Position numbers and translations under genes: made by a program. From positions 1 to 64,000 of the forward strand of contig NZ_JAIQZB010000018.1 of NCBI RefSeq assembly GCF_020164555.1: DNA of 64,000 bases, in the 5' to 3' direction. This DNA comes from Salegentibacter lacus (lineage in GTDB: Bacteria; Bacteroidota; Bacteroidia; Flavobacteriales; Flavobacteriaceae). Positions 26,976 to 35,797 of this stretch are shown one piece after another. Under the pieces are notes generated by a model. It saw nothing but the letters and a program-made list of their open reading frames with translations. It ran no database searches and was not told the DNA's origin. Position 1 is the stretch's first letter; each line of letters opens with the position of its first letter.

Positions 26976-28862
26976 ATGGCAACCGGAAAAATTAATGTCT
27001 CTGTAGAGAACATTTTCCCACTGATAAAGAAGTTTCTTTACAGTGATCACGAAATCTTCTTAAGGGAATTGATTTCTAACGCAACAGATGCGACTTTAAA
27101 ATTAAAACACCTCACCGATATTGGGGAAACCGATGTAAAATACGGTAATCCTGTAATTGAGGTAAAAGTAGACAAGGAAGGAAAGAAACTCCATGTTATA
27201 GACCAGGGAGTTGGGATGACCAAAGAGGAAGTTGAGAAATACATCAACGAAGTAGCTTTCTCTGGCGCTGAAGAATTCCTTGAAAAATATAAAGATTCTG
27301 CTAAAGACAGCGGAATAATTGGTCATTTTGGACTTGGGTTTTACTCAGCCTTTATGGTAGCCAATAAGGTAGAGATCATTACCAAGTCTTATAAAGATGA
27401 ACCGGCAGCGCATTGGGTTTGTGAAGGAACAACCGAGTTCACTCTTGGAGATGCTGACAAAAAAGAGCGCGGAACTGAAATTATTCTTCATATAAATGAA
27501 GAAGACGAGGAGTTTTTAGAAGAAAACAGGATCCAGGAATTATTGGTGAAGTATAATAAGTTTATGCCAATCCCAATTAAATTTGGAACCAAGGAAGAAA
27601 CTTTACCACTTCCGGAAGACGCTCCAGAAGATGCTGAAGCTGAAACCAAAACCGTAGACAATATTATCAATAATCCTGAACCGGCCTGGACAAAGCAACC
27701 AACCGATTTAGAGGATAAAGATTATAAAAGTTTTTACCGCGAATTGTACCCGATGCAATTCGAGGAGCCATTATTCCACATTCACCTTAATGTAGATTAT
27801 CCGTTTAATCTTACCGGGATTCTTTATTTCCCAAAGATGACACAGGATATGAATATTCAGAAAGATAAAATTCAGCTTTACCAGAACCAGGTTTATGTAA
27901 CCGATAATGTTGAAGGAATTGTACCTGAATTTTTAACGATGCTTCGCGGAGTAATTGATTCTCCGGATATTCCGTTGAACGTTTCCCGTTCTTATCTTCA
28001 GGCAGACGGTGCTGTGAAAAAGATCTCCAGCTATATTACACGTAAGGTAGCCGATAAACTGAAATCACTTTTCAATAATAATCGTGAGGACTTTGAGCAA
28101 AAATGGAACGATATTAAGATCGTTATTGAATATGGAATGCTTTCTGAAGATAAATTCTTTGAAAAAGCCCAAAAATTTGCACTTTACCCAACGGTAGAGA
28201 ACGAGTATTATACTTTTGATGAACTTCAGGAGAAAATAAAAGATAACCAAACCGATAAAGACGGAAACCTGGTTGTGCTTTACGCTTCTAATCAGGACGA
28301 ACAACACAGTTATATTGAAGCGGCAAAAGCCAAAGGATACAAGGTGTTGTTGTTAGATTCTCCAATTATCTCTCACTTGCTTCAAAAAATGGAAAGTGAA
28401 AAAGAGAAAATCACTTTTGTTCGTGTAGATTCAGACCAGGTAGATAACCTCATCAAAAAAGACGAAGAGAAGATTTCTAAACTTTCTGAAGAAGAAAAAG
28501 AGAAATTAAAAGGAGATTTTGAAAAAGTAATTCCGAAGGAAAAATATACTGTACAGTTAGAAGCTATGGACAGCGATGCTGCGCCATTGTTAATCACGCA
28601 ACCGGAATTTATGCGCCGTATGAAAGAAATGCAGCAAACCGGTGGCGGCGGAATGTTTGGAATGGGCAATATGCCAGAAATGTATAACCTGGTTGTAAAT
28701 ACCAACCACCCGTTAATTTCTGATATCCTAAATACCAAAACCGAAAAGAAACAGGAACGCTTAATAAAGCATTCTTTAGACCTTGCGAGATTATCTCAGA
28801 ACCTGCTTAAAGGTGAAGAGCTAACCAATTTCGTAAAACGTAGTTTTGATATGGTAAAATAA
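26976..28862 (+). CDS. htpG: molecular chaperone HtpG (Hsp90)
   Basis: A 628-residue cytoplasmic Hsp90. The N-terminal GHKL ATPase domain shows the start KINVSVENIFPLIKKFLYS, REL-ISNATDA, DQGVGMT and GHFGLGFYSAFMVA; the middle domain follows from about residue 230, and the C-terminal dimerisation region ends FVKRSFDMVK. The length is that of bacterial HtpG, without the MEEVD end of eukaryotic forms. It helps fold client proteins under stress. The gene stands alone, with a possible stress promoter in front and the third structured repeat behind. Confidence 0.97.
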   Translation: MATGKINVSVENIFPLIKKFLYSDHEIFLRELISNATDATLKLKHLTDIGETDVKYGNPVIEVKVDKEGKKLHVIDQGVGMTKEEVEKYINEVAFSGAEEFLEKYKDSAKDSGIIGHFGLGFYSAFMVANKVEIITKSYKDEPAAHWVCEGTTEFTLGDADKKERGTEIILHINEEDEEFLEENRIQELLVKYNKFMPIPIKFGTKEETLPLPEDAPEDAEAETKTVDNIINNPEPAWTKQPTDLEDKDYKSFYRELYPMQFEEPLFHIHLNVDYPFNLTGILYFPKMTQDMNIQKDKIQLYQNQVYVTDNVEGIVPEFLTMLRGVIDSPDIPLNVSRSYLQADGAVKKISSYITRKVADKLKSLFNNNREDFEQKWNDIKIVIEYGMLSEDKFFEKAQKFALYPTVENEYYTFDELQEKIKDNQTDKDGNLVVLYASNQDEQHSYIEAAKAKGYKVLLLDSPIISHLLQKMESEKEKITFVRVDSDQVDNLIKKDEEKISKLSEEEKEKLKGDFEKVIPKEKYTVQLEAMDSDAAPLLITQPEFMRRMKEMQQTGGGGMFGMGNMPEMYNLVVNTNHPLISDILNTKTEKKQERLIKHSLDLARLSQNLLKGEELTNFVKRSFDMVK

Positions 28863-28880
28863 TTTCCGCATAGCGGAAAT
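28862..28880 (+). other. short hairpin directly behind htpG
   Basis: ATTTCCGC pairs with GCGGAAAT around a 3-nt ATA loop, starting at the last base of the stop codon. No T-run follows, so it is not a terminator by itself; it sits 7 nt ahead of the third structured repeat, which has one. Confidence 0.5.
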
Positions 28881-28887
28881 CTTAAAG

Positions 28888-28996
28888 AAGGTCTGGAAAG
28901 CTGTTGAAGTCGTTATCCTGAACTTGTTTCAGGATCTGAGATGTTAGAAGCTGAATCAAAAGTTCAGCTTGACGATAACAAGACTTTTCAGGCCTT
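28888..28996 (+). repeat. structured dispersed repeat, copy 3 (behind htpG, inverted core)
   Basis: A 13-bp outer stem (28888-28900 with 28984-28996) contains two G-U-type pairs and is followed by TTTTTA. Inside lie TCCTGAA/TTCAGGA (28916-28934) and AGCTGAA/TTCAGCT (28949-28969), then TGACG (28970-28974). The core is the reverse complement of the core of copy 2 with the same linker, TCTGAGATGTTAGA here. The outer stem sequence is unrelated to those of the other copies. It probably ends the htpG transcript. Confidence 0.78.
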
Positions 28997-29059
28997 TTTA
29001 TTTTATTGAGAAAAAAGGATTAAACAGAGAATAATCCAAAGAGCTAAAAGATTAGCTTG

Positions 29060-31273
29060 CTAATTCTTTTCCGTGGCTTCTAAATTTAGACTTAGATTAC
29101 GTTTTATTGTTTGATAAAAACGTTCTACATCGTATGGCTTTACGATTATATCGTTCATTCCAGCAGCGTAGATTTCATTTCTAACCTCCTCTATTTCCAC
29201 CGCGGTTAAAGCTACAACCGGTACGTTTTTATTCAGTTTCCTAATTCGCCTTGTAGTTTCCATACCATTAATGCCCGGCATATTTAGATCCATTAAAATA
29301 AGATCGAAATTTTCAGCAATTACTCTTTCAATTGCTTCCACACCATTGGCGGCGACCACACATTCAAAATTCTGCTTTTCAAGAATTCTTCTGGTAACCA
29401 CCTGGTTAATTCGGTTATCATCTACCACCAGAATTTTTTGCGGCTCTTTTAGATTATCTAAATAAACTTCGTGTGCAAACCCGGCTTTCTTAGCGGGAGA
29501 TTGATCTTCCCTAAGACTCAAACTAAAACAAAATACTGAACCTTCGCCTTCCTTACTTTTTAAATGTATTTGAGAATCGAACAATTCCAGCAAACGTTTT
29601 ACAATAGGCAAGCCCAACCCGGTTCCCTGATAATTATAATTTGAAGATTTGAGTTGAGAAAATTCTTCAAAAATCAATTTTTGTTTGCTCTTTGGGATAC
29701 CAATTCCATCGTCTTTCACCTCAAAATAGATCACCGCTCTATCTTCTACCCTGGCTTGTAATTTTACATTAATATAAATATTACCGTTTTCGGTAAATTT
29801 CACCGCATTTCCTACAAGGTTCATTAAAACCTGGGAGAGTCTTACAGGATCACCAATAAGGTCTACTGGTATTTTTTCGTCTATATGATAATGAACTTTA
29901 TTTTTATTCTGGAGACGGGTAAATTCAAAAGTATTAACAATACTCAGCACCAATTCCTGGATATTAAAAGAAATATTCTCCAGTTTTACCTGGTTAGATT
30001 CCATCTTATTCATTTGCAACACATCATTAATAAGTGCCAAAAGGTAATCGGCTGAGAATTTCAAGGATTTTAAATCACTTTCGTGTTTTTTCAGACTTTT
30101 ATCATCCAACAATAAAGACGTGAGCCCCACAACACCATAAAGTGGCGTTCTTAACTCGTGACTTACCGTGGATAGAAATTCGGTTTTCAATTTAGACAGC
30201 CGCTCAGCATTATCGCGGGAATCTATTAACTTATTATTGTTTTGCTTAAGCTCGTAAATAAGCTTTTTTCTATCCTGGTTTATTTTATTTAAAATGAGAA
30301 GAATTACAATAAGAATAAGGGTAGCCACTACCATAATCAAAATTTTCTCGGTAGATTTATCGATCAATTCATCCTGGTAGGCTTGCTCTTTTTTTGAAAT
30401 TTCAAGATTACGGCGGTACTCATTTACATCAAAACGAGCGTTCGCTGCTTCAATTTGAGCCAGCTTATCTTTTTCAAAGAGTTGTGAATTGTAGTCATCA
30501 TATTTCTTAAGACTTGCATAGGCTTCTTCAAAATCTCCATTTTCAAAAAGCATGCTAGCATAATCTTTGCTTATAAGCGAAGCCGGCAGTATTAGACTGT
30601 CTTTTTCAGCAATTCGAAAACCCTCTTTAAAATAATATTCAGCCGAATCTAAATCATTAGTTTTATGGTGATATTTCCCCAATAACATATAGAGCTGGGA
30701 ACGGGCATTGTTGTCGTCTTCATCTGCTATTAGCGCTATAGATTTATTTAAATAGGGATATGCCCTGGAGTATTCTTCACCATCCATATAGGTCCAGGCG
30801 ATATTAACAGTGGGGGCTAATTTTTCTTTTTCTACTCCTAAGGTATCGGCAAGGTCGATTACCTTATTGTAATATAATATTCCTTTTTCTGCATTACCTT
30901 TTTCTTCAGAATAAATATTCCCCAGGTTATTATAAATAAAAATGAGAAGGGTATCGTTTTTTAAACGCTTTGCATAATCTAAAGCTTGCAAATAATTTCT
31001 CTTGGCTCTAAGTGTATCTTTTAATTCGTTGTAAGCAATCCCAAGAAAATTATGTGCGTGGAATTTATAGTAGTTCTCTTTATTATTTTCAGCCAGATCT
31101 AACAAAATATATGCATTCTCCACCCCGTCCTTGTAATTATACTTCCCTAAATATTCAGAAGTAATATCGGTTAGACGCTCCAGGCTATCTTTAGAAACAA
31201 GCTCTTTTTCTTGCGCAAACAGCAAATTGAGACTTATCAAATAAAAAAGGAGTAGTAGGTAATTTTGTTTCAA
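29060..31273 (-). CDS. TPR-containing hybrid histidine kinase
   Basis: A 737-residue sensor. After a signal peptide (about residues 1-20, NLLFAQ) come TPR-like helical repeats (about 35-280), a membrane helix (about 312-331), a coiled stretch, a HisKA domain with the phospho-accepting His in STVSHELRTPLYG, a HATPase domain with NLVGNAVKFTENG and GTGLGLPIVKRLL, and a receiver domain with the Asp of LMDLNMPG. The start is TTG at 31273; no in-frame ATG would keep the signal peptide. Such TPR hybrid kinases are typical of Bacteroidota. No partner regulator lies beside it; the input is unknown. Confidence 0.92.
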   Translation of the reverse strand: MKQNYLLLLFYLISLNLLFAQEKELVSKDSLERLTDITSEYLGKYNYKDGVENAYILLDLAENNKENYYKFHAHNFLGIAYNELKDTLRAKRNYLQALDYAKRLKNDTLLIFIYNNLGNIYSEEKGNAEKGILYYNKVIDLADTLGVEKEKLAPTVNIAWTYMDGEEYSRAYPYLNKSIALIADEDDNNARSQLYMLLGKYHHKTNDLDSAEYYFKEGFRIAEKDSLILPASLISKDYASMLFENGDFEEAYASLKKYDDYNSQLFEKDKLAQIEAANARFDVNEYRRNLEISKKEQAYQDELIDKSTEKILIMVVATLILIVILLILNKINQDRKKLIYELKQNNNKLIDSRDNAERLSKLKTEFLSTVSHELRTPLYGVVGLTSLLLDDKSLKKHESDLKSLKFSADYLLALINDVLQMNKMESNQVKLENISFNIQELVLSIVNTFEFTRLQNKNKVHYHIDEKIPVDLIGDPVRLSQVLMNLVGNAVKFTENGNIYINVKLQARVEDRAVIYFEVKDDGIGIPKSKQKLIFEEFSQLKSSNYNYQGTGLGLPIVKRLLELFDSQIHLKSKEGEGSVFCFSLSLREDQSPAKKAGFAHEVYLDNLKEPQKILVVDDNRINQVVTRRILEKQNFECVVAANGVEAIERVIAENFDLILMDLNMPGINGMETTRRIRKLNKNVPVVALTAVEIEEVRNEIYAAGMNDIIVKPYDVERFYQTIKRNLSLNLEATEKN

Positions 31274-31409
31274 TATCCAATAAGTTAGGTTGCAGAATGG
31301 GCTTGCGAAAATTACTCTAAATTAGTGAAATACACAAAATTTTCAGCCTTAGAGAGATAATAAACTAAAAAAACAGGCCTTCATTACAATATATTTTTAT
31401 CTTTAAGGG

Positions 31410-31769
31410 ATGCAATATCCCTGGCACCTCTATTTAATGGGCGCGATGTATATCGTAGCCGGAATAATTCACTTTATAAAACCAAAAATGTATATGCGCA
31501 TTATGCCGCGTTATTTACCGGCGCATAAACCCTTGGTCTTTTTAAGTGGCCTGGCCGAAATCTTTCTTGGTTTCTTATTGTTTTTTCCGGAAACCAAAAA
31601 CCTGGCGATCTACGGAATAATCTTAATGTTAGCGGTTTTTCTATTGGTACATTTCTATATGCTTACTTCAGAAAAAGCCGGTGCAGGAATTCCCAGATGG
31701 GCTTTATTACTAAGGATCCCACTGCAATTTTTTCTTATGTATTGGGCCTGGTTCTATTTACAATTTTAA
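31410..31769 (+). CDS. DoxX-like small membrane protein
   Basis: A 119-residue protein with four predicted membrane helices (about residues 7-23, 43-60, 65-84 and 97-115). The pattern, including YIVAGIIHFIKPKMYMRIMP, resembles the DoxX/MauE superfamily. DoxX-type proteins are implicated in redox or quinone-linked processes, but this subfamily has no assigned role. It lies 3 nt ahead of the AlkB-like gene and is probably co-transcribed with it. I see no cofactor-binding motif. Confidence 0.8.
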   Translation: MQYPWHLYLMGAMYIVAGIIHFIKPKMYMRIMPRYLPAHKPLVFLSGLAEIFLGFLLFFPETKNLAIYGIILMLAVFLLVHFYMLTSEKAGAGIPRWALLLRIPLQFFLMYWAWFYLQF

Positions 31770-31772
31770 AAG

Positions 31773-32357
31773 ATGAAATCAGAGATTTTTGGCTTACCTG
31801 ATGCAGAACTGCAGTATTTTCCCGATTTCCTCAATACTGAAAAGGCTAATTTTTTGTTCGAAAAATTACTGAAGGAAATTCCCTGGCAACAGCAAAATAT
31901 TAAGCTCTTCGGGAAAGAGATTCCGCAGCCACGCTTAACCGCCTTTTATGCTGAAAAAGGAATTACTTATACCTATTCCGGATTACAATTAAAACCGGAA
32001 CCATTTTCAACTGAAATATTAGCGCTAAAAACCCAAACCCAGGAACTTTCAGGGTTTGATTTCAACACCTGCCTCGCCAATCTTTATCGAGACGGAAGTG
32101 ATAGTATGGGGTGGCACGCAGATGATGAAAAGGTTTTAGGAAAAAATCCCATAATTGCTTCTATAAGTTTAGGTAGCGTTCGTAGTTTTCAGTTTAAACA
32201 TAAAAACAACAAAAATCTTAGGGAAAAAATTGAACTTCAGCACGGTAGTTTGTTAATTATGAAAGGCACTATGCAGCATTTTTGGAAGCATCAACTCCCA
32301 AAAACAAAAAAGAAAGTGTCATCAAGAATTAATTTAACTTTTAGAAAAATTCAATAA
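31773..32357 (+). CDS. AlkB-like Fe(II)/2-oxoglutarate-dependent dioxygenase
   Basis: A 194-residue AlkB-family enzyme that removes alkyl groups from DNA or RNA bases by oxidative demethylation. The Fe(II) ligands are visible as His115 and Asp117 in GWHADDE and His173 in FWKHQLP, and the 2-oxoglutarate-binding arginines are Arg185 and Arg191 in SRINLTFR. The length and the NLYRDGSDSMGWH pattern are those of the AlkB-like proteins (ALKBH2/3-like branch) of Bacteroidota. It follows the DoxX-like gene by 3 nt, and a two-sided terminator lies behind. Confidence 0.9.
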   Translation: MKSEIFGLPDAELQYFPDFLNTEKANFLFEKLLKEIPWQQQNIKLFGKEIPQPRLTAFYAEKGITYTYSGLQLKPEPFSTEILALKTQTQELSGFDFNTCLANLYRDGSDSMGWHADDEKVLGKNPIIASISLGSVRSFQFKHKNNKNLREKIELQHGSLLIMKGTMQHFWKHQLPKTKKKVSSRINLTFRKIQ

Positions 32358-32359
32358 AA

Positions 32360-32393
32360 AAAGCCACTGTGAAAAATTATTCACAATGGCTTT
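32360..32393. terminator. bidirectional terminator between the AlkB-like and S1/P1 nuclease genes
   Basis: Stem AAAGCCA-TGTGAA with TTCACA-TGGCTTT (one mismatch in the middle), loop AAATTAT-like, with A-run on the left. It serves two convergent genes. Confidence 0.8.
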
Positions 32394-32414
32394 GAAATCT
32401 TAGATTTAACTGGA

Positions 32415-33197
32415 TTATCCGTAAATCTCATTCAATATTTTCGCCAAACGAATTCCGCCTTTTTGCAATTGTTTTAGCACGGTTGGCAAATGATGGTACA
32501 TATATTCGTAACCCAACTTCTCTCCTATCTCAACCGAATCATAAAGTTCATCAGCCATTTCACCCGACTCATAAACCCAGTCTATAACTTCGCCTTCCTC
32601 AATTGCTTTAATTTGAGCTCTGGTTAAATTTCTGGTATTCTCAGCAAGCTCAGTATAGCTCATTTGGTAAGAATCTATCATCTGGCTATCCCAAACCCGG
32701 TGAATGTTAGATCCTTCATTATACCAACGCACCTGTACATCATTTCCGCCCTTATCTGAAGCTCTTCCGACGTGGAATGGCTGATGAAGGTCACCTACAA
32801 AATGTACTAACATTTTAAGGTAAAACTGCTTGTCTTCTTTAGATGCATTTTCATCCTTCAATACCTCTTTACACTTCAAAATTGCCTGGTAAAGATCTCC
32901 TTTTGGGTTCGCCGTTTCTTCGTCATATTCGGTTTCACCTTCAGCCAGATTCACATAATGCCAGGGACCGTATTGTCTAAAATCGGGGTCACTCTTAATA
33001 TCATCGGCATAATTGGCTACAAAAGCCAAACCTTGCCCGTTTAAAATTTTATCTATCGCTTTTTTAGCTTTCTTGTTCAAATAGTTTTCGGCGATTTCTC
33101 CGGTAGCACGGTGACCAGTTTTACCCCAGTCATTATCGCTCGAAAAAGCGGTGTTACCAATTAAAATAACCAAAGCAAACATCATTAATTTTTTCAT
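32415..33197 (-). CDS. exported S1/P1-type nuclease
   Basis: A 260-residue zinc nuclease of the S1/P1 family, which cleaves single-stranded DNA and RNA and removes 3'-phosphates. A signal peptide (about residues 1-19) precedes WGKTGHRATGEIA (Trp24, His29), the zinc-ligand pattern ADDIKSDPDFRQYGPWHYVNL, and HFVGDLHQPFHVG further on. In family members the tryptophan is the mature N-terminus and a zinc ligand; here the signal peptide probably ends four or five residues ahead of it. The gene stands alone. A hairpin AAGGAGA/TCTCCTT (33218-33241) lies in its leader. Confidence 0.92.
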   Translation of the reverse strand: MKKLMMFALVILIGNTAFSSDNDWGKTGHRATGEIAENYLNKKAKKAIDKILNGQGLAFVANYADDIKSDPDFRQYGPWHYVNLAEGETEYDEETANPKGDLYQAILKCKEVLKDENASKEDKQFYLKMLVHFVGDLHQPFHVGRASDKGGNDVQVRWYNEGSNIHRVWDSQMIDSYQMSYTELAENTRNLTRAQIKAIEEGEVIDWVYESGEMADELYDSVEIGEKLGYEYMYHHLPTVLKQLQKGGIRLAKILNEIYG

Positions 33198-33252
33198 CTA
33201 TAGAAATTTTAAAGATTAAGGAGAAAAAAGTGAATCTCCTTTAGAATTTCGG

Positions 33253-33260
33253 CAAATATA
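33253..33260 (-). promoter_or_regulatory. TAnnTTTG promoter element of the S1/P1 nuclease gene
   Basis: On the minus strand it reads TATATTTG, an exact -7 match, 55 nt ahead of the ATG. No TTG is at the expected distance upstream, so the full promoter is uncertain. Confidence 0.35.
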
Positions 33261-33358
33261 ACGAAGCCCATATTTATTAAATGTTAAATTTTTTTCGTGG
33301 TTTAAATTAATACAATATATTTATGATATCAATTTAATATCAACCAATCTTAAATATT

Positions 33359-34219
33359 ATGACTCAGGAAAAAGACCTCAAGGCTTCAAACGGCTATATT
33401 ATGTTGTTTGTTTTTCTATTACTCTTCTTCGGAAGCATTATCGGTTTTATTATCTTAAGTAATGCGTGGTTTATTTTAGGAATTATTATCGCATTGTTTA
33501 TTCTTCCGGGATTAATTTTGGTAAACCCAAATGGCTCAAGAGTGCTTTTACTGTTTGGAGATTATAAGGGCACCGTAAAAAAGAACGGACTCTTTTGGGT
33601 GAACCCTTTTTACACCAAGAAGAAAATTTCATTACGGGCACGAAATTTTGACAGCGAACGCCTAAAAGTGAACGACAAGCTGGGAAATCCGGTAATGATA
33701 AGTACCATTCTGGTTTGGCGGGTACGAGACACCTACAAAGCTTCTTTTGATGTAGATAATTTTGAAAATTTTGTGGTGGTACAAACTGACGCCGCGGTGA
33801 GAAAACTTGCCAGTCTCTATCCTTATGATAATTTTGCAGACGAAGGTTTAGATGAAGATATTACATTGAGATCCAGTGTAAACGAAGTAAGCGATGCTTT
33901 AGAAAAAGAGCTCGAAGAACGCTTACATATCGCCGGAATCGAGGTACTGGAAGCCCGAATTGGTTACCTGGCTTATGCTAACGAAATTGCCAGCGCGATG
34001 CTAAAACGCCAGCAAGCTACCGCAATTGTCGCTGCCCGCCATAAGATTGTTGAAGGCGCAGTGAGTATGGTAGAAATGGCCTTAGACCAACTAAGCGCAA
34101 AAGAACTAGTAGATCTCGATGCCGAAAGACGTGCCGCAATGGTAAGTAATTTAATGGTCGTGCTCTGTAGCGACAAAGATGCAACACCGGTTGTAAACGC
34201 AGGAACGTTAAATCATTAG
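33359..34219 (+). CDS. SPFH/Band-7 domain membrane protein
   Basis: A 286-residue protein with two membrane segments near the N-terminus (about residues 14-34 and 38-57) and an SPFH domain over most of the rest: NPNGSRVLLLFGDYKGTV, VGNPV-like ILVWRVRDTYKASFDV, and the C-terminal EVLEARIGYLAYANEIASA, followed by a helical region with AAMVSNLMVVLCSD. SPFH proteins assemble into membrane-attached rings or cages that organise lipid domains or control membrane proteases. It is the first gene of a five-gene operon that ends with a HAD phosphatase. The partner or client is unknown. Confidence 0.88.
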   Translation: MTQEKDLKASNGYIMLFVFLLLFFGSIIGFIILSNAWFILGIIIALFILPGLILVNPNGSRVLLLFGDYKGTVKKNGLFWVNPFYTKKKISLRARNFDSERLKVNDKLGNPVMISTILVWRVRDTYKASFDVDNFENFVVVQTDAAVRKLASLYPYDNFADEGLDEDITLRSSVNEVSDALEKELEERLHIAGIEVLEARIGYLAYANEIASAMLKRQQATAIVAARHKIVEGAVSMVEMALDQLSAKELVDLDAERRAAMVSNLMVVLCSDKDATPVVNAGTLNH

Positions 34220-34222
34220 TAA

Positions 34223-34693
34223 ATGCGCGTTTTTGACGAAACACAAAGCTTTAGACAATGGTGGCTAATACTTATAGCAATATTTTGCATAAGCCTTCCT
34301 TTTGCCTTTGTGATTGATGATATACTCGAAGGACAAATAAAAGATTATACCATAGAGTTAATCACAACGCTAATAATATTAAGTGTTTTTATTATGCTTT
34401 ATAATCTTCGCCTGTATACCAGGATAGATCAAAAAGGCATAAAAACCTGGTGGGAACCTTTTCATCTTATGGAAAAAGAATTTCTTTGGAAAGATTTAGA
34501 AAAGGTTTTTATAAGGAAATACAGGCCACTCCAAGAATATGGCGGTTGGGGGATTAGAGGTTTAGGTAAAAAAAGAGCCTACAATGTTTCAGGTTACACA
34601 GGAATTCAGTTAGTCAATTCTAACGGTGGTTTTTTAATTGGTACACAAAAACCTATTGAAGCAAAATCGGTCATTAAAAGATATAGTTTATGA
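34223..34693 (+). CDS. small membrane protein with a PH-like C-terminal part
   Basis: A 156-residue protein with two membrane helices (about residues 14-31 and 44-64) and a C-terminal part (about 70-156) whose beta-strand pattern, LYTRIDQKGIKTWWEPF through GIQLVNSNGGFLIGTQKP, looks like the PH-like domain of small bacterial membrane proteins. It follows the SPFH gene by 3 nt and overlaps the hydrolase gene by 4 nt (ATGA), so the three are surely co-translated. I do not know its function. Confidence 0.75.
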   Translation: MRVFDETQSFRQWWLILIAIFCISLPFAFVIDDILEGQIKDYTIELITTLIILSVFIMLYNLRLYTRIDQKGIKTWWEPFHLMEKEFLWKDLEKVFIRKYRPLQEYGGWGIRGLGKKRAYNVSGYTGIQLVNSNGGFLIGTQKPIEAKSVIKRYSL

Positions 34694-35628
34694 AAACTTT
34701 TTTCTTATTAATCTGCTTATACACTGCAAACATTACAGTGAACGCACAGCAAAACAGTTATTCCGAAGACACCCTTAAAATTGATCCGTTTACAGAAGGT
34801 AATCTGGTTACTCCTACCGGTTCTAAAGAAATGCCATTGGTCATCTTTATCCAGGGATCTGGGTTAACTGATCGTGATGGAAACCAGACCACTATAAAAA
34901 GTGATTTCGCCAAAAAAATCGCTTATGAATTAGCTGAAAACCAAATAGCAAGTTTTAGGTTTGATAAACGCAGCATTAAAGCAAAGGAATTAAATTTAAA
35001 AGCAATTTCGTTTGATGATTTCGTCATTGATGTTGAAAATATTTTAAGTCATTTTAAGGAGGAAGGGAACTTTAGCAAGTTAATTATCGCCGGGCACAGC
35101 CAGGGTTCTTTAATAGGAATGCTCGCTGCAAAAGACAAAGCCGATGCATTTATTTCTATTGCCGGTCCCGGGAAAAGTATAGATCACATTCTGGTTGAAC
35201 AACTTTCTACTCAATTCCCACAATTTAAAGATGATTTACGCAAAAGTTTTGATGAATTGAAGCAAAAAGGATCTACAGAAAATTATCCGAAGATCTTTCA
35301 ATCTTATTTTCAACCTCAAAGTCAAGACTTTTTGGCTTCCTGGATAAAATATGAACCTTCCAAAGAGATTGCGAAACTGGACATTCCTGTTTTAATAATT
35401 CAGGGAACAAGAGATCTGCAGGTTAAAGAAGAACAGGCTGAAATTTTAAATAAAGCAGCTTTTAACTCCGAATTAGTTTTTTTAAAGGATATGAACCACG
35501 TATTTAGGGAAATTAAGGAAGAAGAAAAAGATCAAAACCTGGCCAGCTACAACAATCCTGAAAAGCCTTTGCATCCTGAAATAATTCCGGTTTTAACCGA
35601 TTTTATTAAGAATCTGGAAAATAAATAA
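34690..35628 (+). CDS. exported alpha/beta hydrolase
   Basis: A 312-residue alpha/beta hydrolase with a signal peptide (about residues 1-19, NITVNAQQ). The oxyanion-side motif IQGSG is near 54-58, the nucleophile elbow GHSQGS gives Ser137, the acid is in IQGTRDLQV and the base His in MNHVFREI. It resembles the dienelactone hydrolase and YqiA-like groups, whose substrates are often esters or lipids. It lies inside the SPFH operon, an unusual place, with the next start one base after its stop. The substrate is unknown. Confidence 0.85.
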   Translation: MKTFFLLICLYTANITVNAQQNSYSEDTLKIDPFTEGNLVTPTGSKEMPLVIFIQGSGLTDRDGNQTTIKSDFAKKIAYELAENQIASFRFDKRSIKAKELNLKAISFDDFVIDVENILSHFKEEGNFSKLIIAGHSQGSLIGMLAAKDKADAFISIAGPGKSIDHILVEQLSTQFPQFKDDLRKSFDELKQKGSTENYPKIFQSYFQPQSQDFLASWIKYEPSKEIAKLDIPVLIIQGTRDLQVKEEQAEILNKAAFNSELVFLKDMNHVFREIKEEEKDQNLASYNNPEKPLHPEIIPVLTDFIKNLENK

Positions 35629-35629
35629 A

Positions 35630-35797
35630 ATGAGTAATAAAAAAGCATTCGCCCTTAGAGTCGATGAGAAGATGCTGAAAGCCATTGAAAAATGGGCTGC
35701 TGATGAATTCAGGAGCACCAATGGGCAGATCGAGTGGATGCTAAATAAAGCCCTAAAAGAAGCAAATCGCCACCCAAAAAATAAAAAAGAAGAATAA
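35630..35797 (+). CDS. Arc-type ribbon-helix-helix DNA-binding protein
   Basis: A 55-residue protein: MSNKKAFALRVDEKMLKAIE, then a helix and turn (EKWAADEFRSTNGQIEWM) and a basic tail. The short beta strand FALRV followed by two helices fits the Arc/MetJ ribbon-helix-helix fold, which binds DNA as a dimer. It starts 2 nt behind the hydrolase stop, and its TAA shares its last base with the ATG of the HAD gene (TAATG). It is probably the regulator of the operon. SPFH proteins and small Arc-type proteins are neighbours in other bacteria; here two genes stand between them. Confidence 0.75.
   Translation: MSNKKAFALRVDEKMLKAIEKWAADEFRSTNGQIEWMLNKALKEANRHPKNKKEE

Noticed and set aside
17851-28996. 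The three repeats as a CRISPR array or transposon ends
   Set aside because: They are far apart, have no spacers or cas genes, and carry no transposase gene or target-site duplication that I can see.
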